Below are positions 35,224 to 49,000 of a stretch of DNA of 64,000 nt, in pieces (positions within the stretch are counted from its first letter, which is position 1; every line of letters starts with the position of its first letter). The position numbers and the translations under genes were made by a program. The notes below the pieces were generated by a model. It saw only the letters and a list, made by a program, of their open reading frames with translations. It searched no databases and was not told the DNA's origin. The stretch is from Ficedula albicollis (taxonomy: Eukaryota; Chordata; Aves; Passeriformes; Muscicapidae): contig NC_021677.1 of the NCBI RefSeq assembly GCF_000247815.1, positions 17,089,687 through 17,153,686 on the forward strand, in the 5' to 3' direction.

Positions 35224-35387
35224 GCAGCTGGGAGAAAACTCTGGGGAGACCATAAAGGCCTTCCAATACTGAAAAGGGGCCTACAAGAAAACTGGAGAGT
35301 GACTTTTTACAAGGGCAAAAGGGAATGACTTTAAGCTGAAGGAGGGTGGATTTAGATTTGACACTAGAAAGAAATTAATTACTTTAA
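35224..35387 (+). mobile_element. CR1-like LINE fragment
   Basis: A diverged copy of the CR1 3' region in plus orientation. It resembles the family in the run from GGGGAGACCATAAAGGCCTT through GAGGGTGGATTTAGATTTG. It is preceded by an A-rich tract at 35197-35223. It is 5'-truncated and non-coding. Confidence 0.65.
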
Positions 35388-36152
35388 GGCATGTGTGGTC
35401 CCTTATAACTGATCAATTCTATTTTAATACATGAATTCCTGGGCTCTAAGGCTCTCTTCTGAATTTGAAACACTTCAGTTTGCACAGAATACTTTCTTTC
35501 TTCACTTTTCCAAAGACAAGGTGAGCAGAAATGAGCATGACTCTACAAAATGCAGAAATTAGAGGAAATCACTGATGAGAAAAGGAAGGAGAGACGTGAT
35601 CACATTTAATCCAAATATTTGATATATCTCATGGAAATGGAAACTTTAGTATGGATATAAGCCCAAAATTTTTCAAGACTATCTACCTTTAAAGAGGTTT
35701 CTCAGATTACGGAAAGAAAAAATTATTAAAAAAATAAAGCTGAATTCTTATCTTGACCTCAAAAGTAAGACTTAGCTGAACATGAATATGTTCATGTGAA
35801 CATGAACATATGAATGAGCATGAAGAACATGGATGACAGAGTACAATCCCCTTTCTCTGCCCCGTCTGAAGAACAGTTATTTTTCTGGCAATGCTTACGT
35901 AAGTTAGAAACATTATAGAGGAAAAGTATGTCATAAGAACTCTGTAAGAGATGTTTGCTGAAGGCAAATAGCTTAATAAAAATGTTAAATCAAAAGCAAG
36001 TCCATGAGATAAGTGATAATATCTTATCTGTACTTTCCCAAGACAGAGACTAGAGTAAAGTTTCCAGAACAGTCTTTCACCAATGTTGTATTAAGTGTTG
36101 CAGCAGTCTGGCAAATCTGTAATTAGACACAGAGAATCTTCATTTTTCCAGC

Positions 36153-36480
36153 TGTGATGGGTTCATCTTGGCTGACTGCAAACCCTCATCCAGCAGCTCT
36201 CTCACTCCCTTCCCTTGACAGAGCATTTCTCCCTATTCTCTCCAACTGCTACACAGCATTTTAGCCTTTCTTAAATATATTTCCAACCTTTCTTAAATAT
36301 ATTTCCAAACACATAAATATATTTGCAAGCCACCAGTGTGGCTGATGGGCTCAGCTGTGTGCTGTGCTGGGTCTGGCACAGGGCTGTCCAAGTCTCTTCC
36401 TACAGAGGCCCCCATGCAGCTCCCCTGTTACCAAAATCTCACCATGTACCACACACCTGTACACAAATTATTACAGAAAC
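36153..36480 (+). mobile_element. Degenerate avian ERV-derived fragment
   Basis: Segments such as the stretch from 36165 (TTGGCTGACTGC ... CTCTCTCACTCC) and from 36340 (CTGATGGGCTCAG ... ACCAAAATCTCACCA) recall a common bird endogenous-retrovirus internal/3' region. It is heavily decayed with no ORF. A 24-base unit at 36268-36313 is locally duplicated. Family recognition is from memory and needs a library search. Confidence 0.45.
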
Positions 36481-38349
36481 AGCTCTTCATCATCTCAAAG
36501 GGTCACATGATTAATAAAATATATTTTTCTGGTATTTGAGGCCAGATTGAACATGCTTGTCGTAAACTAACAATGCAATTAGGCATTTACTCTGAAGGTA
36601 TTGAATCCAAGCACTCTGAGTGGAACATTCTTCTGTAAATCACCCAACATTAAGAAAAAGTACTTAAAACAACAAAATTATTTTAAAATGGTCATACTTT
36701 AATGTAGATTTATCACAAAATGTTCAGCATAGCTGAGGACATTACAGAAATTGAAAGACTGAAACAGGCACATGAGCTCTTGAAGAAGAGTACCATAATA
36801 AAATAAGAAGTAAATCATACTTCCAGGCTTCACCTGAAAAATTAATGTTTTCTGTTAATGCTACATGCATTTGGGATGGACTTTTCCCTTTATTTGCAAG
36901 AAGTTTATGGTGATACAGATATGTCAAAGAAAAGCCTGCTCTTCAGCTCTTTCATTTAATTTCCTAAATTTGGGATTTTTTGTTTTGTTTTTTCATCACA
37001 GGAATGTTTCAGATTGAGTCATCCAAATCAAAGCAAAAAATACTCCTGAATTGACTGATGTTGTACTAGATTTTATTTTGCTACTACGTATACAAATGAT
37101 AGTATTTATTGTAAACAAACTTATGTCAAACACACAGAATATTAATGGAATACAGATTACAAAACACGGATTATCCAAGTTTTAGTAGGAGCTACTTTGT
37201 AGCTGTCCTAGAAAAGCTCCTTCTTTGGTTGAAAATTCCATTTTCATGTCATGGCCCTAGACATGTTAGATCTCTCTCATGTAAGCTAGTATATGGAACT
37301 GAGCCAAAATAAACTGTAAACGCAAAAAGAGTAATTTTCAACTGAGGGGACAGTGTGCTTGAAAAGAGCAATTCACCTCATCCTATATTGAGATGACTAG
37401 ACGACATTTTTGTTAAAGGTGCAGGGAATAATTCAGTAATTTTGAACTAACAGAATTTGGGTTTATGAAGCTAAACAGGATTTATATAATCCTGTATATT
37501 ATCTTGACTCCGATTATATAAATAATATTAAAGTAGGTCAGCAAACAAAGCCTACCTGGATGACCTTGGAAGTGATTGATGCTTAACTTATGGCATTTAC
37601 CTTCATAATAAATTCTCTAATTGACTAAGAAGGTGTATCCTCTTTGTTTACCGAGAAACTCCCATACAATCTGGCAACTCCCATTTCACAAAGTAAATGT
37701 AAAAAATATAAAAGGAGTCTGATGTGAATAGAAGATTAGTGCATGCTACTGAGTCATGAACATGAGTTAGGTAACAGTCCATGCACAGTCTATATGATAT
37801 TTAAGAAAAAGCTTTCTAGTTCGATTAGAACTCTCTTCGATTGGAAGAGAGCAAAATAGTGACAAGACTACATAGTTAAAATTAAAGAATAGAAGTCTTC
37901 AATTTCTAACTCTATACAATCCATGTCAGATATTTGCACTCAATCCAACACTTGTATGTCAGAACAAGAGTTGCCTAAATACTGTCATTTGGATTAAAAA
38001 AAGGAAAAAATCACTTCATATCTTTCATTGCCACCATTCATATTCTCATTTATTATTAACCCTTGTAGTAATCAAATGCATCTCACAAAGCTACTTCCTG
38101 TGTGGAACTGTGTCAATACAAAAACCACCAACTATCATGAGTAAAATTTGCAAAAGAACAGTAAAAAAGCAAAAGCTATTAAAAAACAAACAAAAAAATT
38201 CAGTACTGTAAAATGCCATGAACCAACAGGAAAGCAGGACTACATTACATGCAATGGTTACTTGGCAAGACAAAATGCCCACATTTTAAATGTGTCCCTT
38301 TCTTTCTTCTTCTTCCCCCAATTTCATACTGCTGAGCATGAAACCATAT

Positions 38350-38605
38350 AGTCTGGAATATCCCTTTGGCTAGCTGGGGTCAGCAGTCCTGGCTGTGTCC
38401 TCTCACAACTCCTTGTGCACCCCAGCCTCCATGCTGATGGGGTGAGGAGCAGAAAAGGCCTGGACTCTGTGTAACCTCTGCTCAGGGATAACTAAAACAT
38501 CCCTGTGTTATCAACTGTTTACAGCACAGATCCTAAACACAGCCCCATATCAGATAGTATGAAGAAAATTCAGTCTATCCCAGCCAAATTCCTGGGAAAC
38601 TTTAT
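38350..38605 (+). mobile_element. ERV/LTR-derived fragment
   Basis: The stretch around GGGGTGAGGAGCAGAAAAGG, ACATCCCTGTGTTATCAAC and GAAGAAAATTCAGTCTATCC matches what I recall of an abundant bird retroviral 3' segment. It is about 250 bases, decayed, with no coding capacity. Confidence 0.5.
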
Positions 38606-41175
38606 CTTGATTCTGTGGAAAACCTAATGAAAATATTCTCAAGATCATGAGCATTGCTAGTCACAAACATATTTCTGTGAGACAGAGCCTGCTCTATCTA
38701 TACCTCCCGAATTCCATGACTGAGTTTGCAAGCTCCTCTGTAACCTCAGAGACACAGTGTTAGAAAGGACAATTAGACCTAGAACACCAACAGGTCCAAC
38801 ACATCTATCCATATGTTACTCAACAACTTCAGGAAGTTGACACAGCTTTCTGTTACAAGTTAAAGGCTTATCCTTGTGAGATGTAAATTGTTCAGCTACT
38901 GAAACAGCAGGATCAAGGAGGCATTTTAACTACGCTATTAACATATTTTAGAAGTTACTTTTCTTGCTGTGTAGATTCTCAAATTCTACAGCAATACATT
39001 TATAGCAACTACAATTTATTTTTCTTCAATTGCTAGGGGTTGGGGTTGTTTGGGGAGATTGTTTTGTTTTGTTTTTCTTGCCCATGGGTACTAGCTAAGA
39101 ACAAGATTTGCAATACGGCAGAGACTACCAGAACTACAATACTGGAAATCTGAGTATCAAGCACAGAGAACTGGGTCTGCAAAGTGTTTTTGTGGAGACT
39201 TGTCTGCTGTATGTAGGAATGTAGATATGAGATGCTTTAATAATGCTTTAATGTACATAATTCAACACCTCTGGAAGTAATAAAGCCATTAATAGCAGAT
39301 TAATATTTAACTTTAAAAATGGGAAATGCCCATGAATAATTGACCATCAATCAAAATAAGGAGTGTTAGTGTCTTGTAGCTGTTTACAGGCACCGTATTA
39401 AAGGCTCAAATAGGTGAATAACACGAACCAAAACAGACCTAAAAGAACTAAGAATGAGAACAAAAACCAGCATGGCCAAGCACAGCAGTAATAGAGACAA
39501 AATAACATATTAGTCCAAAATAAAGAAAAAGGAGATTTTAGAATAAATTGATAAACTGGACAGTAAACAAACTTCCAATACTGGATGGCATTCCTTAAAT
39601 GTTCTAAGGAAGCTCAAGTACAAAACTGCTACATTTCATCAGTAATTGGAGGGCAAGCTCCCATGAGTAGTCACCTCCTGGATGATCAAATTTTCTAGAT
39701 ACTTAAACAAGCTGTAGGAAAGTCAGTTGTCACAACAGACAGAAGTAACTGATGTGCTCTGTCAAGCTTTAAGAGCGGCAAACTGTGAAGCTACACACCA
39801 TTTGTTAAAATCCAAGATTATCCAGGAAAGCCAAAACTAAACTGAAAGAGAACTGCAGAACTAGACCACAATGCTGAGAGAGTAAAAAGCAGTAGATAAA
39901 ATTCAGTGACTACCTGTATAAAGTGTGAATTCAAAAGAAGAATTCCAGTGTGTCCACACCGTCTTTCCATCCTTCCTTCTTATAGACTGCCTTCCTTCCT
40001 TCCTACAGACACATAAAGGGCACAATGATATTTATCAGCTGTCAGGAAAAATATCTTGAAATGTGACAAGTACCAAGTAATACCATCTAAGTGACCAGTG
40101 ACATTCAAAATGTTCATATAGTGGTATTAAAGGCACAGAGAATGAAACACAAAGTAACAATGTAATATTCTAAATTGCATTCATGGAGGGATCACATTTA
40201 CTAAAAAAACCCCAAAATTCTAATTCTGGTCATTCTGTTCCAAGAAGCATATTTTCCTACTATAAAAGGCCAGGATGTTCACCTGCAAAGCTCTAGTTCT
40301 GTTAACCACTTATAAGGACCTTGGATGTCTTCAGATGCCTCTCATTTGTTGTCTGTGAACAGCTGTGGATACTACAGATGACTATGGCTGTCTGTATTTT
40401 CCTACACCACTTTTTCCTTTGCTAAGTGTATATCTTATATATGAAGTGCCACAGAGTGTGGGTTATACTATTAAAAATCTGTGATTTTCAGAACTAGACC
40501 CAGAACTAGATGATGATAGTAGGAATGTGAATGTATATGAGAAAGAATGTGTATGTGTGTAAACATTAGAAGAAGTGGCAGAACCAAGATTGAAAGAACA
40601 AAATGATAATTAAGAACACTGGTTCCAAGACGCTGCTAGCAGGGATAAAGTGGTATTGTGTTGTTTGCATCCTGAAAAAAAGCCTGCACTCTGCTAAGAC
40701 CACAGCAAAAGTAGCACCATGTCACATATTCCATTCCTTTTCCATTAGTTCACCAAGAAAACAGACTAAAGACATATAACTTAAATGGGGGAAAACAGAT
40801 ATTAAGCAGTAATTCAGATCTAAGACTTCAAAAAGCTGAAATAAGCCATATTCTGTGGCAAATGATCTTGTCTTAACAGCTAGGGGCTACAAAAGTATAT
40901 ACAGATCTGTAAAGTAGTTTGTCCACCAATCAAAAGGAAAAATAATAAATGCAGTAGGCATTGACAACAATATCTCTTGTCCTCTACTTTGCACACCAAC
41001 AATCCTGGCGAAACCTGGTAAAACTTTGCAACCCAAGCTCAATGCTTGCAAAATGTGAGTGTGAAAGGGCAACTGAGTGAAATTCAGGAGAGAAGTAATG
41101 AAGACAAGAAAATAAACTAATTTAGAAGTTTTGTAAATAAGAATCTTTCTCCTTTTCCAAAATATTCCATGTGTA
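38606..41175. other. Non-coding region, nothing recognised
   Basis: AT-rich sequence with short motif-free ORFs, a small CCTTCCTT tract near 39965-40005, and no identified gene. Confidence 0.55.
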
Positions 41176-41296
41176 GTTTTATTACAAATGTTTTCTTACA
41201 TGGGATATGCCACTGATTACAAATGATCGGGCAGGGTTTTATTACAAATGTTTTCTTGCAGGGGATATGCCACTAATTACTAAATGACTGGGCAGG
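41176..41296 (+). repeat. 60-bp tandem duplication
   Basis: Two adjacent copies of a 60-base unit beginning GTTTTATTACAAATG, at 41176-41235 and 41236-41296, with several substitutions between them. Confidence 0.88.
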
Positions 41297-41639
41297 GTGG
41301 GGAAGGCATGAGTTATGAAGATCATCTTTATATTTGATACAGAGGCAGAAAGAGAAGCACATCCTTAATATCATTTATTCACTACCTAAAGCTAAACTAC
41401 ACCTTCAGATTCAGTTTTGAGTTTTTTGAGCTTACTATGTTTCTTTCATACCTGGAAAATGCTTCCTAGAATAAACATTTCAACTCCTTACTTGAGGTGC
41501 TAAAGAGGAAGATGAGTAGGCACTATTGAAGGGGGCATGGCCATAGCTCCTTTTGGGCATTACTGTCTTCCACTTCTTGTGAGGTTACAACTTTTGGCGC
41601 TTTAGGCACTAACTTTGTTGGGTTATCTTCTAAAATGAG

Positions 41640-42616
41640 CAAAGCAGCTAATAGTCATTAAAAGGTTATTTATTGCAGTAGTACATCAGTTTTAAAAGGC
41701 ACAGTCACAGATAATAAAGATTATGCCAAGTTTTAGTTTAGAGTTTTAAATAGAAGCAGAAGCTGCTCCTTGAGGTCTCGGTGGGGCTGATGATGTTGTG
41801 GCAGCTCTTATTTTTTTCTCGGATGTTGAAGTTGACAGTGAACAAAAGCAAAATAAGTAATGGCAGAAAAAGCAGAAAAGGCGATGGCAAAAAGCACTAA
41901 CTTTTTTTAATACATACTCTTACACAGAAATTTTTTAACAAGTTAAGACACAAACTTGGACTATTGCTTTTTAATTTATCAGAATTTTAGTTTCTTAACA
42001 CATTAGGTTACATATAGACTACGAATACAACTTATTTTGTTCTATTTGAAAAATATAAGTAATATTCTTACGATAGCTTTATTATGTCTAAGCACTGTCT
42101 ACAACTATGGTCTTGGAGCTTTTACTGGAAACATTAGCATGTTTTTTAACTTTCACTAAAACTCACAGTTTTACTTGCTATTTAAACCTTTTTCTTACTA
42201 AGAGCATTAGAGCTTATACTAAAACTTACTTATTTTAAAACGTAAAATTTCACTTCTACTTTATATGTAACTTAATATACTGCAATTTATCTACAAGCTT
42301 TAATTTAATCTCTGTAATTTCTTTCTAAAGAATTCAGAAACCCCCAACTCACTAACTCCCAACAGTTTCTGATTAAGAGTTTATAAATACGGGGCAATTT
42401 ACCTTCCTTACTGTCAGCCCTGACTTACAGGAGAAACAAACACACAGTTAATGACTGACTATCAAGAAGAGGAGGAAATCAAGCAGTTTTATGCCTGGTA
42501 AATCTTGCTAATCATATGCTACTGATCATCTACTGAATATACAACCAGCAACATATCCAGGGAAAGGTTACGTGTTACTACAATTATTTTTACGTCCCCC
42601 TTGCCCTTGTTACATA
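41640..42616 (-). mobile_element. Possible LTR-retroelement remnant
   Basis: On the minus strand the block could start at a TGT near 42614. It carries a TATA-like TATTTATAAA (about 42380-42390) and AATAAA-type signals near 41805 and 41670. This layout suggests a solo LTR or related sequence. No target-site duplication was proven, and the call is tentative. Confidence 0.3.
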
Positions 42617-42678
42617 TCCCCTACCTTCTGCCCTGGCCATGGTGCTGAACACAAACACGAGCTTGGGCAAATCATGGA

Positions 42679-43020
42679 CTCATAGAATGGGTGGGTTGTA
42701 AGGGACTTCAAAGATCATGTACTTCTAACCCCTCTGCCATGGACAGGAATACCTTTCACTAGACAAGGTTATTTAGAGCCCCATCCAGCCTGGCCTTGAA
42801 CACCTTCAGGGATGGAAAGCCCACAATGTGTCTGGGCAACCTGTTCCAGTGCCTCACTATCCTCACAGGAAAAAAATTCTTTCCTATTATCTAATTTAAA
42901 CCTACCCTCCTTCAGCTTAAGGCCATTCCCCCTTGTTCTATCACTACATGCCCTTGTGAAAAGTCCCACTCCAGACTTTTCCTAAGGCCTCTTTACCTAC
43001 AGGAAGGCTACTATCAGGTG
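42679..43020 (-). mobile_element. CR1 LINE 3' fragment
   Basis: The plus strand reads TCATAGAATGGGTGGGTTG, CTGCCATGGACAGGAATACC, GGGCAACCTGTTCCAGTGCC and CCTTGTTCTATCACTACATG. This is the reverse complement of the CR1 3' end, with its terminal ATTCTATG-type sequence. It is 5'-truncated, as usual for CR1 copies. Confidence 0.92.
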
Positions 43021-46000
43021 AGCACAGTCCAGCCCCACAGTTGTCTGACTGCCTTGAGAACTCACAGACAAGGTGAATACTTTCCAGAAATAATGTCTAG
43101 TCAGAAAATAATTTTTTTTCAAACGACCTTTAAAGGTTTTTGCACTTTGGGGGTAGGGGGTGGTTTTTCTTCCCAAGTGTGTGTTTTCAAGAGTCCATTT
43201 CAGTATAAAAAAAATTGCGAGAAAATAATAAGTTCTCTTGAACATTCGAATGCTGTGTATGGATACTGCTAAGCAGACACATGCTCTGTTCTCGCAGCCA
43301 TATCTTCTTTTTCTCTTTTTCCTGACTACTTCCTCCACTTCCAACTTTTCCTATGTTGCATGAATAAACAAAAGTGCATTGGCTTCCTCTTAACATTTAA
43401 CCAACATTTTCCTTAAAGTAGGATGGGATTTTAAGTCTATAGTTACTACAGTGATTTCTTTTAGCACAGTGATTTCTGCTCAGTTGTAGATACTGCTCAG
43501 TGCAGAAAAAAAAAATATGAATTTTTATTTTGGATTTAAAGAAAAACAAGGTATTTCGTAGGAAAAATATATCAATATTCAGTATTTTCTCCCCGGACTG
43601 GACTTTTGAAATTAAAGTCACAGTTGGCCCCACTAATCCTCTCACTCTGAAGGCTTGACTACTTATTTCTGTCTCTTCCTCCTTTGCAGTGAGATGTTAT
43701 GTAAGACATGGGTACTTGGTAGCCTTCTTTTACACAGTTAATTTCTAAGACAAAACTTATCCTCTCACTTCTATTTACCTACTTTATTTAAGTGCATCCA
43801 TTTTACAAACTAGACTGCTTATGCACACAATCATTTACAGACATGGGTGCTAGATTCTTCTTACATAAGAGTTACTTCAAACTGCTAGAAAAGACTCTCT
43901 GCCAAATAAAAGCCACATTAAGAAAGACTAACTATAAAACTATATTTGATCAATCAAGCACATATTAATATTTCCTGTCAAAGAATACAGATAAATATGA
44001 TTGAAAGGTATTCTGTAATTTATCTGTATGTGGAAGCACACAGCTCTTTTTATCATCTCTGCTTTTTGCAAACGTGGTTACTTTCTGAAGTACACTTTTT
44101 ATTTTCTTAAATCTCGGTGTGAGTTATTCAAATGATGGCATTTGCAGGAGCTTCCACTGCATAGTCACCTTCTCTTATTTTTGAACTCCAGAGAAAATTT
44201 GTATTCCATTTCTTGACATATACAAGCTTTGGGTAAGTGTGAGAAAATGTTAAATTTCCCTTAGTAAAAATCTACAGTTCTAATTTTTCCTTATTCGTGA
44301 GTTACCCATGGTGATAGAATGAATAGTTATACCTTTCTAAAATGCATGGCTATCTTTAGGGTGTAATAAACACACACATTTTGACAGTAGCAAACAACAT
44401 ATATTGTTAATACCTGCAGTGCAATAGACTGTCAGGGACAATCTAATAGTCCCCATCAAAAGAAGAGGAAATATGAAAATGGACGAACTACAATAGGATA
44501 ATTATTATCATCAGAGAAAAACCCAAACATATATGACATATAGACAGTTCCATTTGGTACCATTAATACCTAGTGTCTTCTAGCACTTTGTACTGATCTC
44601 AATTTTTAAAGCAATAATTGAGTGGGAGGCAGAGTTTAAGAGCTAATAAATAAAAGCCTGTCATTACAGCTTAGTTCATTCCCTCTTACATGCCATCTTA
44701 ATGTCATAGTTAATTCATCACACACTGAGTTTGAAAAGAAAACTTCACAAATAACTGCAGCTTTCCTAATGATCAGACAAAAGTAAGAATGATTGGGAAA
44801 AGGATAAAATATAAATAAATAAGAAGCAAAAGCATGAAGACTTAAAGAGATGCCATAATTTGCATAGTACCATACAGTGTAGAACATTAATTTTCTTAAT
44901 TGTTAATGGTGTTTAGATCTTCTTTATATCTTGGCCAGAAATTCAAAAACAACTGAGATAACGGTACTGAGGTTAAATCACTCCAGTTTTAGCAGTATGC
45001 ATATTCCATACCAGAAATGAAATAAAAAGTACTGTGTTCTTTCTTGTGTCTATAGGAAGGCATTCATCTGACTCAAATAATAATCAAATGCATCAATAAT
45101 TCATACTTTTTTTCATTAGTGCCAGTGGTCATTCTGCATCAGCAGAGCTGAGATGAGACAGAGCATTGAAGCACAAACAGGCACTGACTGTGTTGTATCA
45201 GTTATATGGTTATAGTAAATGCTTTATACCCCCAAGCGTCAACATTTATTCTACTCCTTAAGTACTGAAGTAATTTTTCAAATAAAAAATGCATACACCA
45301 TACCATGTTTCAGTCCATACACTTATTTTCAGAACACTGAAAAGTAGAAAATCATTACCACCTCTTTTCACTCAGTGTTCTTCTATTCTCACAAATACAG
45401 CCTGCTGCTTGTAAAACTATCTCACCAAACACTGCAACTCTATCCTAAACAAAGGATTTCTGCCTTTAGAACTTCGTTGTAATATGCTGCTTGAGCATGC
45501 AGCTCAAGTGAATGATATTTTATTCATCACAACGCAGTTTATTGGACACGCTTATTTTTCATTTACTGGATCTATGGAGGAAAGCATCTCTAAAATTGGA
45601 TCACTTTGATACAAAAAACTCAGACTGGATTTTGGGAACAACAGTGAAGAGAAGCTGAATGTTCTGAAGGAGTTTTAAATTCTCCAGATCCTGAAGATGC
45701 TGTAATCCTAAGATTCTGAAAATGAAAACTCTCTTTACAACAAAGAAGAGCAGTCATTAAAGAGCTGCCTGGCCCAAGATAAACACCCAGTAAAGACATT
45801 CATTATTTAATCTCCGCCCAGTTTCCAAAAGGAACAAACAATAGAGGCTCCAGGAGGAGCTGAAGAATTAACAACAGCTGCATGCCACAGCTGATAAAAA
45901 AATAACAATTATGAGAGTGCCTATATGTGGAGTTTGCACCCATCTTTACGTTTGTGACTTGACTTATGGCAAGTTCCTGGTTCAAGGAAAGGAAGTTCCG

Positions 46001-49000
46001 GTTTTGTAAAGAAATGCCCTTCTCAAAACTCTGACTGTGATCCTACAACCACTTCCTAAGAAAAGCAGTCTCCTCCTGTAACTTAAATAAGGACAGTCTG
46101 CACACATGCTAATATGTCATGTTTGTTAGCAGCAGAGCAGGTCAATGTATTTTGACTGTGACTAGGTAAAATGCCACTTGTTCTCTTGCACAGGGCATTT
46201 TGTTATGATCATCACAGTGATATTAAGTGACTGTTAAAGCATCTGGATTGAAGGCAGGGCTACAAACAGAACTTTAAAACATGAAGGGGGGGAAAAAAAA
46301 AAAAAGCAAGCCCAAACAGTACTGTTTAGCTTATGTTCAACAGTATAATGCACTGACCACTTAAACATATCTCACTTCAACGCCTAAGTGTATTTATTTT
46401 CTTTCAAAGAACATTAGAAGATCCAATTCTCCAGTTCTGTAGCAGTAGCATAGAAGAGTCCACCCACACATGAACCTGTTGTGCTAAGCATAGAATAATC
46501 TCTCCTTCAATTATATTCTTCAACTCAAAGGTTTTTTAATTTAATGTTAAAGTCGATGGCATTCACACAGGGGTAACATTTTCTTTATAAATGTAATAAA
46601 TGTAAATTTGTTAACCTTATGGCAACTATCACCACTGTGTAAAAAATTACTTTGCACATTTCAAATAATGGAGGAAAAATATTACCTTTTTAGAACAAAC
46701 TAGCTTACCCATATTGGAGTGAATGCTGTATTTTGTTAGATCTAGCTAATGCAGTTTAGCTGTTGTGGCCAGGACTGACAGCTGAGAAATTCCATAAAAG
46801 ATTCAGGATGAAGCAAGAGAAGAAAACTGGAAATCTAAGGCCATGTAAGGAGCTGTGGTAGAAATCTCCATAACAAAAATATAGTGTATTTTGAAACTTC
46901 TCACATTTTATACAAAAAAAGGATTTGGCATTTGGGGTAGTAACTTTTTTGGCAACAACAGTTTTCTTGACAAGCCATATACTGGTTCGACCATTTTGTT
47001 TCACCACTTCCAAATAAGTCAAAACTCTTTGTGTCCATTTCAAATCATTCTTCAGTAGAACTTGGCTTGAGATAGCATAACAGAAAATTCAAATCCTGAG
47101 TGTTTGCATGCAATGTAATTTAATACCTGTGAAAAAGGGTCAGAGTAAAATAAAATTTACTGTTCCACAGCTATGGCTCTGTCAAAGTCCCACTCAAGTG
47201 GAACACAGTTGTTTTTAACCATCTAAAAATTTAATGGTAATCCCAGAGATTTAATATGACTGAGAAATGCATTCAAAGTTATTTGCATAGAAACCAAGTT
47301 TGCATAGAAACTCAGAAAGTTATTTCAGATTAGTTTTCATCAATCACAATGTTGATGGGTTCACAGTCATAATAATCAGAAGGTATTAGATACAATAAAC
47401 AATATAAGCCCTGTGGTCAGGGTTTCTCACTTCCAAAACTGGGATGCCTCTTTTTTATCAGAGCTCCCTCTGGTTAACTTGATGACTTTCTCACAGTTAT
47501 CTAGCTTCAGCAGGAATAGAGGGATTTCCACCAGCACATTCCCATAATTTTGGTGGTGAAGACATCTCAGGTTTGTGTTCAAACCTTCTCAGGCTGCAGC
47601 AGAAAATAGAAGTATAGGCTAGGCAAGGATTTCATCTGCAGTGTCAGGTCACAGAGGTACAGGGTATTGTCAGCTGACCTACTGAAAACCCAAATCACAG
47701 AATGTTCATGGATAGGGTTTTTAATATCTCTTTCAGTCTATCTTTAATTTATCCAAGTACCAAGCACTCAAACTTGACATGGCAGAACAAAAGACTCTCC
47801 AAAACACAGAGAAATAAGGCGATTTGTAATTTAATGAAAGAGCAAATAAAATTAGGTTAAAGGAAGTAACCTAGGTTAAAGAAAAGTCTGCCCTAGAATT
47901 CAGGGCATCCAAGTTCCTGTTAGTCCCTTCTCTCTCACCTCCCAGTCCCCTCCCTCTCATCTCTCAGTTCCTTACTTTTCTGCTCATTTAACCCTACTTC
48001 TTCATCCCCCCAAATTGACTATATATGCTTTAGCTTTCTGTTTCAACTCCAATGCATGTTCCTATTATGGTCCTCCAACCTCAAAGACCATCCACCTTCC
48101 TGCAGGGCTTAGGGATGAAATGGTGGAGACAGCTTTGTCCTTCAACTACATCTAAGGAATCTCCTCTTCTTCTTTCTCTTCTTGCCATTAAAAAACTGAG
48201 CATATGAAGAATCAATGGAAACTCTGATCCAGTTCCAACCATGTGGAGCAGGGAGCATTAGCTTTCGTTTTCTGCATTAATCCCCTTTTCTTCTGCAGGA
48301 GATTTGAGAAATACTTTCTCTTCAGTACACACCTGCCTAAAGAGCAGTCTGTTCATTAGAAGCATGTCAGATATGCTCTGTCATGCACAGCAATCCCAAC
48401 AGGTTGCTTCTCCCTGGAGATGAGAAAGGAGGAAAGCTTTCAATTCAAACAATGTCACGCAACAGCTGAGATCTGAGATCTCTCAAGAGCTGTCCACATT
48501 GCCATCGGCATAGGCCTTAACCAGTGAGGATTCTTTGCAAATTTTTGCCATGTTTCCTTCCTCATCCTTCCTTCAACTTAAGTAGAATTTACTACAACTT
48601 GGCCTTTAATTGCCAAAACCCCAGGAAGTCAGAATGATGTCTCTCTAGACACCGGTGCTATTTACATTCACCACCTTATCATATGGATGAGATTTGTACA
48701 TTACTGAAAAGCTACAGCTTCCTCTAGTCCACAGCATTTGATATCCAACACTTGATGTCTGGGCCTCGGACATAGCATTTGTTTGCATAGAGAAGAAATT
48801 AATAATACTCCATTTCCAACCAAAATGCATCTTCTTTCATCCAGTAGTTGGTGAAGACAATCACCATCAGAAATACTGTTCTCTTTTTCTGAGAGAATGG
48901 TGTAGTATCACACACCCTTCAGAGCCCCTCTGTGGTTACTCATGGAAAAGCATTCCCACAGCCTTCAGAAGGCCTGGGCTTTTAACCATTGGCATCCTGC

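Noticed and set aside
41176..41296. Short direct repeats as a possible CRISPR array
   Set aside because: There are only two adjacent diverged copies with no spacers, in an avian nuclear context. It is a simple tandem duplication.
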